Shown here: positions 1-10,567 of the stretch, piece by piece | How the letters are laid out: every line of letters starts with the position of its first letter | Position numbering within the stretch: position 1 is the stretch's first letter | Source: Frateuria_A sp035944355 | GTDB lineage: Bacteria > Pseudomonadota > Gammaproteobacteria > Xanthomonadales > Rhodanobacteraceae | Reading direction: 5' to 3' | Assembly (NCBI RefSeq): GCF_035944355.1 | Contig: NZ_DASZBH010000012.1 | Coordinates: 239,320-303,319, forward strand | Length of the DNA stretch: 64,000 nucleotides | Notes under the pieces: generated by a model | Told to the model about the DNA's origin: nothing | What the model saw: the letters and a program-made list of their open reading frames with translations, nothing else | The model's database searches: none | Program-made: the position numbers and the translations under genes

Positions 1-10
1 GCAGATCCAT
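1..10 (-). CDS. accB: start of accB (biotin carboxyl carrier protein of acetyl-CoA carboxylase), cut by window edge
   Basis: Only the first three codons (ATG GAT CTG, Met-Asp-Leu) are in the window, read leftwards from base 10. AccB proteins of this group begin MDLRKIK, and accB-accC normally follow aroQ, so the call rests on position plus three residues. An AAAGG ribosome-binding motif lies 8 bases upstream. AccB carries biotin for the first step of fatty acid synthesis. The assignment is an inference that one more read of upstream sequence would settle. Confidence 0.45.
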
Positions 11-61
11 GGGAGTGCCTTTGTTTCAGGGGCCGCCGCGGCGGCACGGGTTCAAGGGAAG

Positions 62-499
62 TCAGTTCAGCCGGCGCAAGGCCGCATCCAGCGCCAGCGC
101 GTAGCTGTCGCCGCCGAAGCCGCAGATCACGCCCACCGCGAGATCGGAAAGATAGGAATGCCGCCGGAACGGCTCGCGCGCGTGCACGTTGGACAGGTGC
201 ACCTCGATGAATGGGATCGCCACCGCCGCCAGTGCGTCGCGCAGGGCGATGCTGGTGTGGGTGAAGGCCGCCGGGTTGATCAGGATCCAGTCGATGCCCT
301 CGGCGCGCGCCTGCTGCACGCGCTCGACCAGGGCGTGCTCGGCATTGGACTGGAAGCTGGTGAGCGCGTGCCCGGCCGCCTGCGCCTTATGGGCCAGTCG
401 CGCATCGATGTCCGCGAGCGTGTCGTGCCCGTAGATCTCTGGCTCGCGCGAGCCCAGCAGGTTGAGGTTGGGTCCGTGCAGGACCAGCAGCTTCGCCAC
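62..499 (-). CDS. aroQ: type II 3-dehydroquinate dehydratase
   Basis: A 145-residue protein converting 3-dehydroquinate to 3-dehydroshikimate in the shikimate pathway. The N terminus shows the type II signature LHGPNLNLLGSREPEIYG, which includes the catalytic Tyr. FQSNAEHALVERV and NPAAFTHTSIALRDAL follow, then EVHLSNVHAREPFRRHSYLS near residues 100-120 with the catalytic His. Length is normal for the dodecameric type II enzyme. The start is GTG (Val-Ala-Lys-Leu), because all upstream in-frame sequence is non-conserved. It lies between tlpA-like and accB genes on the same strand, the usual Xanthomonadales arrangement. The 270 bases between the upstream tlpA-like stop and this GTG hold no gene and probably contain its promoter. 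Confidence 0.95.
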   Translation of the reverse strand: MAKLLVLHGPNLNLLGSREPEIYGHDTLADIDARLAHKAQAAGHALTSFQSNAEHALVERVQQARAEGIDWILINPAAFTHTSIALRDALAAVAIPFIEVHLSNVHAREPFRRHSYLSDLAVGVICGFGGDSYALALDAALRRLN

Positions 500-770
500 G
501 CGACACCTTGCAGCCAGCCGGACGGTCCGGCGAAGGAGCGAAGTTTGCGCGCGCCGGCCGATGTTGTCCACTTCGGCGCAGATCGGCGATGTTTGACGGA
601 GAACCGACGAACAAACCGTGCGTAGGCGTATGTGGCTGGCGGATATCGCGGCCTTTGGGCGCTTTTCAGGTCCGGCTGGCAGAGGCCGGGTGGACAAGGC
701 GCCGTGCCGGATGTCTGTCTGCCGCTGTCTGTCCGGCAGGAAGGATCCGCGGTCGCGCGCCGGTGCGCCG

Positions 771-1298
771 CTACGGGGAGCCCTTGCCGAGCCAGCGTTC
801 CAGCGTAGCCGCATCCAGCACGCCGGCATGGCTTTCCAGCACCTTGCTGTCCGCGCCCAGCAGCACGCTGTAGGGCAGCATGCCCTCGCCATCGCCCAGC
901 TGCTGCGCGCTGTCGGGGCTGTCCAGCCGGCCGAGCAGGATCGGGTAGGCGACCGGATGCTCATGGAGATATGCGCGCACGTTGTCCGGCGTATCCATGG
1001 CGATGCCGACCACGACCGGGCGGTTGCCGCCGAACCGGGCCTGCGCCGCGGCCAGCGCCGGCATCTCCTTCAGGCACGGCCCGCACCAGCTTGCCCAGAA
1101 GTTGACCAGCACGCGGCGGCCGGCATAGTCGGACAGGGCATGCGTGCGCCCCTGCAGGTCGGCCAGTTGCATGGCCGGCGCGGACTGGCCGGCCAGGTCC
1201 GGCCCGTGCCGCATGCGCGAGGCGCGCTGCAGCCAGCCGCCCGCCGCGGCGGCGAGTACTGCCAGCAGCAGGATCAGCCAGCTCGCCCGGCTCATCAT
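771..1298 (-). CDS. TlpA/ResA-family periplasmic thioredoxin-like protein
   Basis: A 175-residue protein with an N-terminal membrane anchor or signal (residues 4-24, LILLLAVLAAAAGGW) and a thioredoxin-fold domain of the AhpC-TSA/Redoxin type. The redox centre is FWASWCGPCLKEMPAL (CxxC near residues 72-75). A typical cis-Pro loop follows later (VAYPILL). It starts one base after the dsbD stop codon and is surely co-transcribed with it, so DsbD probably keeps this protein reduced in the periplasm. Family knowledge suggests a role in cytochrome c maturation or disulfide reduction; the exact client is not visible. Confidence 0.88.
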   Translation of the reverse strand: MMSRASWLILLLAVLAAAAGGWLQRASRMRHGPDLAGQSAPAMQLADLQGRTHALSDYAGRRVLVNFWASWCGPCLKEMPALAAAQARFGGNRPVVVGIAMDTPDNVRAYLHEHPVAYPILLGRLDSPDSAQQLGDGEGMLPYSVLLGADSKVLESHAGVLDAATLERWLGKGSP

Positions 1299-1299
1299 G

Positions 1300-3483
1300 T
1301 CAGCGCGCCGCCTCGGTCAGAGCCTTTTCGACCAGACCGGCGGTGAGCACCGTCGGCAGCTTGCGCCCCTCGCCGCCGCCGCGTGGGAACACCACGTACA
1401 GCGGCACGCCCGGGGAGTGGTAGTGCTCCAGGAAGGTGGCGATGGTCGGGTCGACGTCGGTCCAGTCGCCTTTCATGTAGACCGCGCCGGTGCGCTGGAG
1501 CAGCGTGCGGAACGCCGCCGTGTCCAGCACGGTGTGCTCGTTGGCCTTGCAGGTGACGCACCAGTCGGCGGTCATGTCGACGAACACCGGCGTGCCGGCC
1601 GCGCGCAGCCCGGCCAGTTTCTCCGGGCTGTAGGCGACCACCCCGTTGTCGGCCTGCGCCGCACGGACTGGCGAGGGCAATTGCGACAGCCCGTACAGCG
1701 GCGCCAGGGTGGCCAGCAAGGCCAGCAGCAGCGGCGCCCGCACCAGGCTGCCGCGGCCGCGGCTGCGCTCGAACCACCATAGGGTCAATGCCATGAACAC
1801 GGCGGCGACCAGCAGCAGGCCCACCGCGTCGGCGCCGCGCTGGTTGGCCAGCACCCAGGCCAGCCATGCGGCGGTGAGGTACATCGGAAAGGCGAGCAGC
1901 TGCTTGAGCGTCTCCATCCAGCGGCCCGGCCGCGGCAGCCGCCGTGCCAGCGAGGGCACGAAGCCGACCAGCAGGAACGGCAGCGCGAGGCCAATGCCCA
2001 GCGCCACGAACACCAGCAGCGCGTGCACCGCCGGCGCGGCGAAGGCGTAGGCCAGTGCGCTGCCCATGAAGGGCGCCGTGCAGGGGCTGGCCACCACCAC
2101 CGCCAGCACACCGGTGAAGAAGTCGCCGGCGATGCCGCCGCGCGTGGCCAGCCCCGCGCCGGTGTTGCCCAGCGAGGCGCCGAACTGCACCAGTCCGGAC
2201 ATCGACAGGCCCACCGCCAGCATCACCAGCGCCAGCACGCCGACCAGCAGCGGCTGCTGCAGCTGGGTCCCCCAGCCGAGCGCGTGGCCGGCCGAGCGCA
2301 GGGCGAGGATGGACAGCCCCAGCACCACGAAGCTGAGCAGCACACCGGCGGTGTAGGCGATCGCGTGCGTCCGCGCGCGGGCCGGGCTCTCGCCGCTTTC
2401 GAGCAGGCCGACCGCCTTGATCGACAGCACCGGCAGCACGCAGGGCATCAGGTTCAGCACCAGGCCGCCACCGAGGGCGAGCAGCAGGGCGAGCCACAGG
2501 CTGGTCTGCAGCGGGCCCTGCGCGGCGGCCGGCGGCGCTGCCGGCGTCGCGGCGGTGGGCGTGCCGATCGCCGGCGCCGCCGTGCCCAGCTCGACGTCCA
2601 GCGCACGGGTCATCATCGGGTAGCACAGGCCGCCGTCCTGGCAGCCCTGGAAGCTGGCGTCCAGCGCGAGGTGCGAGCGGCCGGCTAGGTCGCCGCCGAC
2701 GACGACCGGCAGGTCCAGCTCGCCGAAATAGACGGTGACGCCGCCGAAGTGCGGATCGTCCTTGCGCGTGCCGGCCGGCCATTGCGGCGTGAGCGCCAGG
2801 CCCTCGGCGCCGCGCAGCCGCAACTTGGTCTGGTCGCGGTAGAGGTAGTAGCCCGGCGGCATGGTCCAGCGCAGCAGCAGGTGCTGCCGGTCCTGCGCGA
2901 GCGCTTCGAGCTTGAAGGCCTGCTCGGCGGGGAGCGGCGCGTCGCCGCCGGTGGAGCCGTGGGTTGCGCCGAGGTTCCGCAGCGCGGCACCGAGCGACCC
3001 CCCGCCGGCCGCGGCGCCGGCCGCCGGCAGCGGCAGGTCCAGTTGCTCGGTATGCGGCGGATAGCAGATCTTCGGGTCCACCTCGTGGCAGCCCTGGAAC
3101 TGCACGCCCAGGCGCAGTCGCCTGGTGCCCGGCGCCACCGTGTAGGGCACGCTGGCGTCGATCGCGTGGTGGTAGGTCTCCACGTCGCCCAGGTATTCGT
3201 CGTGATGCTTCTCGCCGTCAGGGAAGGCCGGCGCACCCAGCGTCACGCCGTCGGCCGGCTTGAACTTCATGCGGCCGCGGTAGAGGTAGTAGTCCGGGGC
3301 GATCTCCCAGTGCAGCTTGAGCGTGCCGGGGACGGATGTGTCGGCGGAGAGCCGATAGGCCTGGGTGACCGGCAGCAAGCTGCCGTCTTCCTGGGCACGC
3401 AGCGGCGGCGCCAGCGCGGCCAGGCACAACAGCAGCACCAGCAACGGCAGGCGGGCGGCCAGACGGCCGGTGATCGGGCGCAT
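1300..3483 (-). CDS. dsbD: thiol:disulfide interchange protein DsbD with two tandem alpha domains
   Basis: A 727-residue inner-membrane protein moving electrons from cytoplasmic thioredoxin to periplasmic thiol proteins. A signal peptide (1-30) is followed by two successive DsbD-alpha-like domains, roughly 35-150 and 185-300, each with its own cysteine pair (FQGCHEVDPKICYPP and FQGCQDGGLCYPM). The eight-helix beta domain follows, with NLMPCVLPVLSIKAVGLLES (Cys348) and ASPCTAPFMGSAL. The C-terminal thioredoxin-like gamma domain carries DWCVTCKANE. E. coli DsbD has one alpha domain and about 565 residues, so the duplication accounts for the extra length. Start chosen at MRPITGRL, where the signal peptide begins. 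It is followed immediately by a TlpA-like gene. Confidence 0.95.
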   Translation of the reverse strand: MRPITGRLAARLPLLVLLLCLAALAPPLRAQEDGSLLPVTQAYRLSADTSVPGTLKLHWEIAPDYYLYRGRMKFKPADGVTLGAPAFPDGEKHHDEYLGDVETYHHAIDASVPYTVAPGTRRLRLGVQFQGCHEVDPKICYPPHTEQLDLPLPAAGAAAGGGSLGAALRNLGATHGSTGGDAPLPAEQAFKLEALAQDRQHLLLRWTMPPGYYLYRDQTKLRLRGAEGLALTPQWPAGTRKDDPHFGGVTVYFGELDLPVVVGGDLAGRSHLALDASFQGCQDGGLCYPMMTRALDVELGTAAPAIGTPTAATPAAPPAAAQGPLQTSLWLALLLALGGGLVLNLMPCVLPVLSIKAVGLLESGESPARARTHAIAYTAGVLLSFVVLGLSILALRSAGHALGWGTQLQQPLLVGVLALVMLAVGLSMSGLVQFGASLGNTGAGLATRGGIAGDFFTGVLAVVVASPCTAPFMGSALAYAFAAPAVHALLVFVALGIGLALPFLLVGFVPSLARRLPRPGRWMETLKQLLAFPMYLTAAWLAWVLANQRGADAVGLLLVAAVFMALTLWWFERSRGRGSLVRAPLLLALLATLAPLYGLSQLPSPVRAAQADNGVVAYSPEKLAGLRAAGTPVFVDMTADWCVTCKANEHTVLDTAAFRTLLQRTGAVYMKGDWTDVDPTIATFLEHYHSPGVPLYVVFPRGGGEGRKLPTVLTAGLVEKALTEAAR

Positions 3484-3556
3484 CGCGACTCCAGCGGCAC
3501 AACGGCGGGGAGAGCCATTATGGACCACGCCGGGCAAGGCTCCGTTCGTTGCGGCC

Positions 3557-4453
3557 TTATGTCTCCCCGGCTTCCAGCGCCGGCGTGGGCCGGCGGGGGC
3601 GGACCAGCCCGGTGGTCAGCGCCGTACCCAGCAGGATCACCGCGCAACCGCCCAGCATGCGGACGGTGACCGGTTCGTGCAGCAGCAGCGCACCCCACAG
3701 CACGCCGAAAGCGGGAATCAGGTAGGGGATCACCATGATCCGCACGGCGCCGACCCGCGCCAGCACCCAGAAGAACAGCACGTAGGCCAGCGCGGTGCAC
3801 AGTACGGCCAGGCCTGCCGCCGCCAGCCACGCCTGCAGCGGCGGCGCCTGGGTCGGCCAGGCCAGCAGTGTCGTCGGCAGCAGCACCAAGGCGGCGACCA
3901 TGTGGCTGCCGACCGTCACCACCAGCGGCGTGACGCCCGCCAGCCGCAGGTGCGTGTAATGCACTGCATAGCCGTACAGCACGGTGGCGGCTACGCAGGC
4001 GAGCAGCGCGAGGCCTGCGCCCGGCCCCAGCGCCAGGCTGCCCTCGGCCAGCCAGAGGATGCCGGCGAAGCCGGCTGCCAGCCCGGCGCCGCGCCAGGCA
4101 TCCAGCCGCTGGCCCAGCCACAGCCAGCCGATCAGCGCGGCGAACATCGGCGTCATGCCGTCGATGATCGAGGCCAGGCCCGCCGGCAGGCTGCGGGTGG
4201 CGAAAGTGAACAGCAGGAACGGCAACGCCGAGTTGGTCAGCCCGACCACGGCGATCGGCCGCCAGTGCGTGCGCCATTCGGCCAGGCGCCTGCGCGAGGC
4301 CAGCAGGGGCAGGAAGCACAGCGCCGCGCCGATCGCGCGCAGGCCGGCCAGCGGCAGCGCGCCGAAGGCGCCGGCGCCCATGCGCATGAACAGGAACGAG
4401 CCGCCCCACAGGGCGCCCAGCAAGAGCAGGACGGCGTAGTCGATCTTCTTCAT
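3557..4453 (-). CDS. EamA/DMT-superfamily transporter
   Basis: A 298-residue protein of about ten hydrophobic helices arranged as two EamA repeats (roughly 1-135 and 145-285). LGALWGGSFLFMRMGAG near the N terminus is a family hallmark. The repeat pattern with small-residue helices (WGALLLHEPVTVRMLGG) is also typical of drug/metabolite exporters. Substrate cannot be told from sequence. Start chosen at MKKIDYAVLL, where the first helix begins. It lies upstream of dsbD on the same strand, separated by 73 bases. Confidence 0.9.
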   Translation of the reverse strand: MKKIDYAVLLLLGALWGGSFLFMRMGAGAFGALPLAGLRAIGAALCFLPLLASRRRLAEWRTHWRPIAVVGLTNSALPFLLFTFATRSLPAGLASIIDGMTPMFAALIGWLWLGQRLDAWRGAGLAAGFAGILWLAEGSLALGPGAGLALLACVAATVLYGYAVHYTHLRLAGVTPLVVTVGSHMVAALVLLPTTLLAWPTQAPPLQAWLAAAGLAVLCTALAYVLFFWVLARVGAVRIMVIPYLIPAFGVLWGALLLHEPVTVRMLGGCAVILLGTALTTGLVRPRRPTPALEAGET

Positions 4454-4511
4454 GGCGGGGCTGGCGGGAGCGGGAGACGCAAGTTTGAGGCAGCGCCCCT
4501 GACAAGGGCTG

Positions 4512-4850
4512 TCAGCAGTCCTGCGGCGCCTCGCCCGTGGCCTCGCGGACCCAGGCCAGGTAAGGGGCATGCGCGCGCTCGACCGGTACGGCGATGAGTT
4601 CGGGCAGTTCGTACGGGTGCAGCGCCAGCAGGCGCACGCGCAGGGCCTCGAAGCGGGCGGCGGTGGTCTTGATCAGCAGCAGGTGTTCGGCGTCGGTGGT
4701 GACCCGTCCCTGCCAGCGGTAGGTCGAAGCGATGCCCGGCAGCTGGTTTACGCAGGCGGCCAGGCGTTCGCTCACCAATGCCTCGGCGATGCGCCGGGCG
4801 CTGTCGTCATCGGGGCAGGTGCAATAGCAGAGCAGGACGGGGTCGGACAT
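4512..4850 (-). CDS. cutA: divalent-cation tolerance protein CutA
   Basis: A 112-residue protein with the CutA1 pattern: CYCTCPDDDSARRIAEALV, LAACVNQLPGIASTYRWQG, EHLLLIKTTAARFEAL and HPYELPELIAVPVE. CutA forms a trimeric ferredoxin-like fold implicated in copper and divalent-metal tolerance, with a still unclear mechanism. Length is typical. Start chosen at MSDPVLLCYC, immediately before the conserved fold. It stands at the head of a minus-strand series running on to dsbD, and back to back with groES. The two share the 4851-5077 region, which holds the groESL promoters. Confidence 0.93.
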   Translation of the reverse strand: MSDPVLLCYCTCPDDDSARRIAEALVSERLAACVNQLPGIASTYRWQGRVTTDAEHLLLIKTTAARFEALRVRLLALHPYELPELIAVPVERAHAPYLAWVREATGEAPQDC

Positions 4851-4916
4851 GGCGCGGCATGGTAGCCCTCTGGCCGCGCCATTCGAAGAATGCCATGCCC
4901 CTGGCACCAGCCAAGC

Positions 4917-4943
4917 CTTGAAACAGCCCGGCCGCCACCCCAC
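4917..4943 (+). promoter_or_regulatory. probable sigma32 (RpoH) heat-shock promoter of groESL
   Basis: CTTGAAA, 14 bases, then CCCCAC, against the sigma32 consensus CTTGAAA-N11-16-CCCCATNT. It lies upstream of the CIRCE operator, so transcripts from it would pass through CIRCE. The match is read directly. Use in vivo is inferred. Confidence 0.65.
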
Positions 4944-4970
4944 CTGCTGAGCCATTCGCGTTCCAGCCTC

Positions 4971-4998
4971 TTGCAGAGGCCGGTCGCGTCGCTAGAAT
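4971..4998 (+). promoter_or_regulatory. sigma70-type promoter of groESL
   Basis: TTGCAG, 16 bases, TAGAAT. The -10 ends at the first base of the CIRCE inverted repeat, so HrcA bound there would block initiation from this promoter. Confidence 0.7.
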
Positions 4999-5024
4999 TG
5001 GCACTCATCCTCACCGAGTGCTAA
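4998..5024 (+). promoter_or_regulatory. CIRCE operator (HrcA binding site)
   Basis: TTGGCACTC, nine bases, GAGTGCTAA. This differs from the consensus TTAGCACTC-N9-GAGTGCTAA at a single base. It sits 53 bases before the groES start codon and overlaps the sigma70 promoter. HrcA-CIRCE repression of groESL is well established in this order. Confidence 0.92.
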
Positions 5025-5077
5025 CAGCGTTCCGGTGATCCTCACCTCTTTCAACCCTGAACTGTGGAGTTCCGTCC

Positions 5078-5371
5078 ATGAGCAAACTGCGTCCGCTGCA
5101 CGATCGCGTCATCGTCAAGCGCCTCGAAGAGGAGCGCGTCTCCGCCGGCGGCATCGTCATCCCCGACAGCGCCACCGAGAAGCCGACCCGCGGCAAGGTC
5201 ATCGCCGCCGGCACCGGCCGCATCCTGGAAGACGGCAACGTGCGCCCGATGAGCCTGAAGGAAGGCGACGTGGTGCTGTTCGGCAAGTACGCCGGCCAGG
5301 AAATCAAGATCGACGGCGAAGAGCTGGTCTTCCTGAAGGAAGACGACATCGTGGCCGTGATCGAAGGCTGA
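5078..5371 (+). CDS. groES: co-chaperonin GroES (Cpn10)
   Basis: A 97-residue protein that caps the GroEL folding chamber as a heptamer. It carries the signature LRPLHDRVIVKRLEEERVSA at the N terminus, the mobile loop SAGGIVIPDSATEKPTRG (residues 23-40), and VLFGKYAGQEIKIDGEELVF. Full length. Preceded by GGAG about ten bases upstream of ATG and by the dual promoter/CIRCE region. groEL follows after an unusually long 135-base gap filled by an inverted repeat. Confidence 0.98.
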   Translation: MSKLRPLHDRVIVKRLEEERVSAGGIVIPDSATEKPTRGKVIAAGTGRILEDGNVRPMSLKEGDVVLFGKYAGQEIKIDGEELVFLKEDDIVAVIEG

Positions 5372-5380
5372 TTCAGAGCG

Positions 5381-5480
5381 GGGAACGGGGAACGGGGAAC
5401 CGGGAACGTGCAGCGCTCGAAGCGCGCACTCCCAGAGCCCCCGTAACCCACTCGTTCCCCGTTCCCTGTTCCCCGTTCCC
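5381..5480. repeat. 100-bp inverted repeat of GGGGAAC heptamers between groES and groEL
   Basis: The left arm (5381-5408) is four copies of a (C/G)GGGAAC unit and the right arm (5453-5480) is four copies of its complement. The arms are 28 bases each and match at 26 of 28 positions, with a 44-base loop. In the groESL transcript it would form a very stable hairpin ending 26 bases before the groEL start. Heptamer arrays of this kind look like dispersed intergenic repeats of Xanthomonadales genomes; copy number cannot be judged here. Possible effects are RNA processing or partial attenuation. Confidence 0.85.
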
Positions 5481-5506
5481 ATCTTCTAAAGAGGTTCAAA
5501 ACAGTT

Positions 5507-7150
<1,644 letters not shown>

Positions 7151-7176
7151 GTCCTTCGTTCACCGCTGTGTTGGAG

Positions 7177-7207
7177 AAAGCCCCGCCTCGCGCGGGGCTT
7201 TCTTTTT
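7177..7207 (+). terminator. rho-independent terminator of groESL
   Basis: Ten-base stem AAAGCCCCGC / GCGGGGCTTT with a five-base loop, followed by CTTTTT. It begins 26 bases after the groEL stop codon. Confidence 0.93.
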
Positions 7208-7500
7208 CGTCTCGAGTCCGTAGAAGCGCAGCTGCGCGCGACCGAGGGCCGCCCTCCGGCGCCTGGAGCTTCATCGACCTTTCGGGTCGGCCAGCGTGGG
7301 CTCCCGGCGATTCGGCTTTCGCCTGCGGCGGCTTCCGATCGCCTGGCGGCGTCGGGTCACGTTGCTTTGCTGGCCCATGCCCACGCCTGGAGCGTGGGCG
7401 AACAGCCAAGCTGGCCCAAGGGCGAAGGGCAGGATGCCGGGAATAAAGAAAAGTAACCAAAAGAAACGGCCTGCCAGTCCCGGTGAGGGATAGGAGCTAG
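7208..7500. repeat. gene-free stretch resembling a dispersed extragenic repeat
   Basis: Between the groEL terminator and the ABC exporter (7208-7792) no frame shows a recognisable protein. This part contains GCGTGGG/CCCACGC inverted arms (CCCACGCCTGGAGCGTGGG near 7380) and ends in AAAGAAAAGTAACCAAAAGA (7446-7465). I recall that sequence as a frequent intergenic repeat in gammaproteobacterial genomes. The remainder (7500-7624) shows nothing recognisable. Confidence 0.4.
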
Positions 7501-7624
7501 GCGCCGCCTCGCTTTGCTTGGTAAGCCGCCTACTCCTAGAGGAGCTGCTGCCGCTTTACCGCGGGCGCTAGGGAGTTGAGGCAAGGAGGCTTGCGGGTTT
7601 GTGCGCGCGAGCGCCGCACTTGCT

Positions 7625-7648
7625 CCCTCTCCCCTGCGGGGAGAGGGG
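7625..7648. repeat. REP-like palindrome CCCTCTCCCC-N3-GGGGAGAGGG
   Basis: Ten-base perfect inverted arms around TGC. A closely related palindrome stands before mpl at 46693-46714, showing that this is a repeated element within the window. It is followed by GTGAGGGG, as in many such repeats. There is no T-run, so terminator function is unlikely. Confidence 0.65.
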
Positions 7649-7792
7649 TGAGGGGCCGGGGCTCGCGGGGAAGCTTAAGAGAATGCCAGCTGCCTGATCG
7701 CTCTTCGGAGTCGCCGCGACTTTCGCCCGGCATTCACTGTGGCCGTGCCGCTGGCTGGTCCACAATAGTGGTACCCCAAGGTGCCCCCTCCC

Positions 7793-9637
<1,845 letters not shown>

Positions 9638-9675
9638 GCGGGCGGCCTGCGTGCTCGGCGCCTACCGCCGCCGAA

Positions 9676-9701
9676 GCCTTCCCCGCGTCCGCGGGGAAGG
9701 C
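9676..9701 (+). terminator. hairpin after the ABC exporter, possible terminator
   Basis: Perfect 11-base stem GCCTTCCCCGC / GCGGGGAAGGC with loop GTCC, 38 bases after the stop codon. No T-run follows, so it may be an intergenic palindrome or an mRNA-stabilising end instead. Confidence 0.4.
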
Positions 9702-9764
9702 CCGGTCGCGACGATCGCCGCTGTCGGCGTTACCGGTCCTCTGGGACTCGGCTCGCCGACGGGC

Positions 9765-10112
9765 TCAATGCCCGTGCGAGCGCGCCCTCTCGAGTTTCTT
9801 CTTATGCTTCTGTACTGGGGGCGTATCCAGCGTATCCATCGTGCCCATGGGGCCAGCGCCTTCCTGCGGAGGGGTGGGTGAGGACTCGGCCTGGGTCTGT
9901 TTGAGCAGGCCGCCCAGGCCCAGCGTCGAGGTGCCGTCGTCGCCGGTGCCGGCATTGGCGCTGGCGCCCGCGCTCGAAGACATGCCTCCGGCCGATACGC
10001 CGGCTCGGGCCGAGCCGTGGGAGCCGGCACCGCTGGGGGGCGGAACGAGCTGGGCGAAGGCGGGAAGGGCGAACATGCTGGCCGCGGCCGCGGCGAACAG
10101 GATCTTGCGCAT
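9765..10112 (-). CDS. small secreted Gly/Ser/Ala-rich protein of unknown function
   Basis: A 115-residue protein, not recognised. A clear signal peptide MRKILFAAAAASMFALPAFA is followed by a low-complexity region rich in Gly, Ser, Ala and His (residues 28-62). Then comes a short hydrophobic patch (TSTLGLGGLLKQ) and a basic tail VQKHKKKLERARSHGH. Start chosen at the signal peptide; upstream in-frame codons are not protein-like. It is convergent with the ABC exporter and monocistronic. The composition suggests an exported, disordered protein. Confidence 0.7.
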   Translation of the reverse strand: MRKILFAAAAASMFALPAFAQLVPPPSGAGSHGSARAGVSAGGMSSSAGASANAGTGDDGTSTLGLGGLLKQTQAESSPTPPQEGAGPMGTMDTLDTPPVQKHKKKLERARSHGH

Positions 10113-10283
10113 GGGATGGCTCCGTCGGATGGACCGCGCCGACACTAGGCGCAATGGCGCGAGCGGATCCTGAAATTTGCGAAGCCGCTTAAGCGGCCGG
10201 ACAGATGGCTGAACACCGGGTTGTCGAGCGCAGGTGAAGAAGCACTGCGCCGGGTCGACGACCGAGGCCCACCCAGGCACCGC

Positions 10284-10567
10284 TCAGGCGGTTTCCAGCG
10301 CCAATTCGCTCGCTCGCAGCGCCCGCGCGATGGCCGCCGCCTCGCGCCCATCGTGCACCGCGCGCACCACCAGATCGGCGCCAAGCACGTTGTCGCCGCC
10401 GAGCACGATCACGTGCTTGCCGGAAAGATCCAGCGCGGGCGGCGGCGCGTGCTCGAACAACCGCTCGACGTTGGCGGTGAGGAACGCTCATCGGCCGGGC
10501 GCAGCCCTTGCGCATCGACGGCCGATTCTTGGTGGCGCGGCAGGATCGCGGTGGGCGTGGGGTCAGC
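10284..10567 (-). pseudogene. decayed fragment of a GltD-like (glutamate synthase small subunit family) oxidoreductase
   Basis: Read leftwards, one frame gives AVDAQGLRPADER up to about 10487. After a one-base shift the next frame gives FLTANVERLFEHA, DLSGKHVIVLGG, then DNVLGADLVVRAVHDGREAA and a TGA at 10284. In GltD proteins LDLSGKxVVVLGGGDTAMD lies mid-protein, while AGGDxVxGADLVVTAIxxGRxAA is the C terminus. The fragment therefore appears to have lost the segment between two GGD motifs and one T near 10487, and its 5' part is gone where the LtaS-like gene ends. Frames and stop are read directly; the family match is from memory. Confidence 0.55.
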
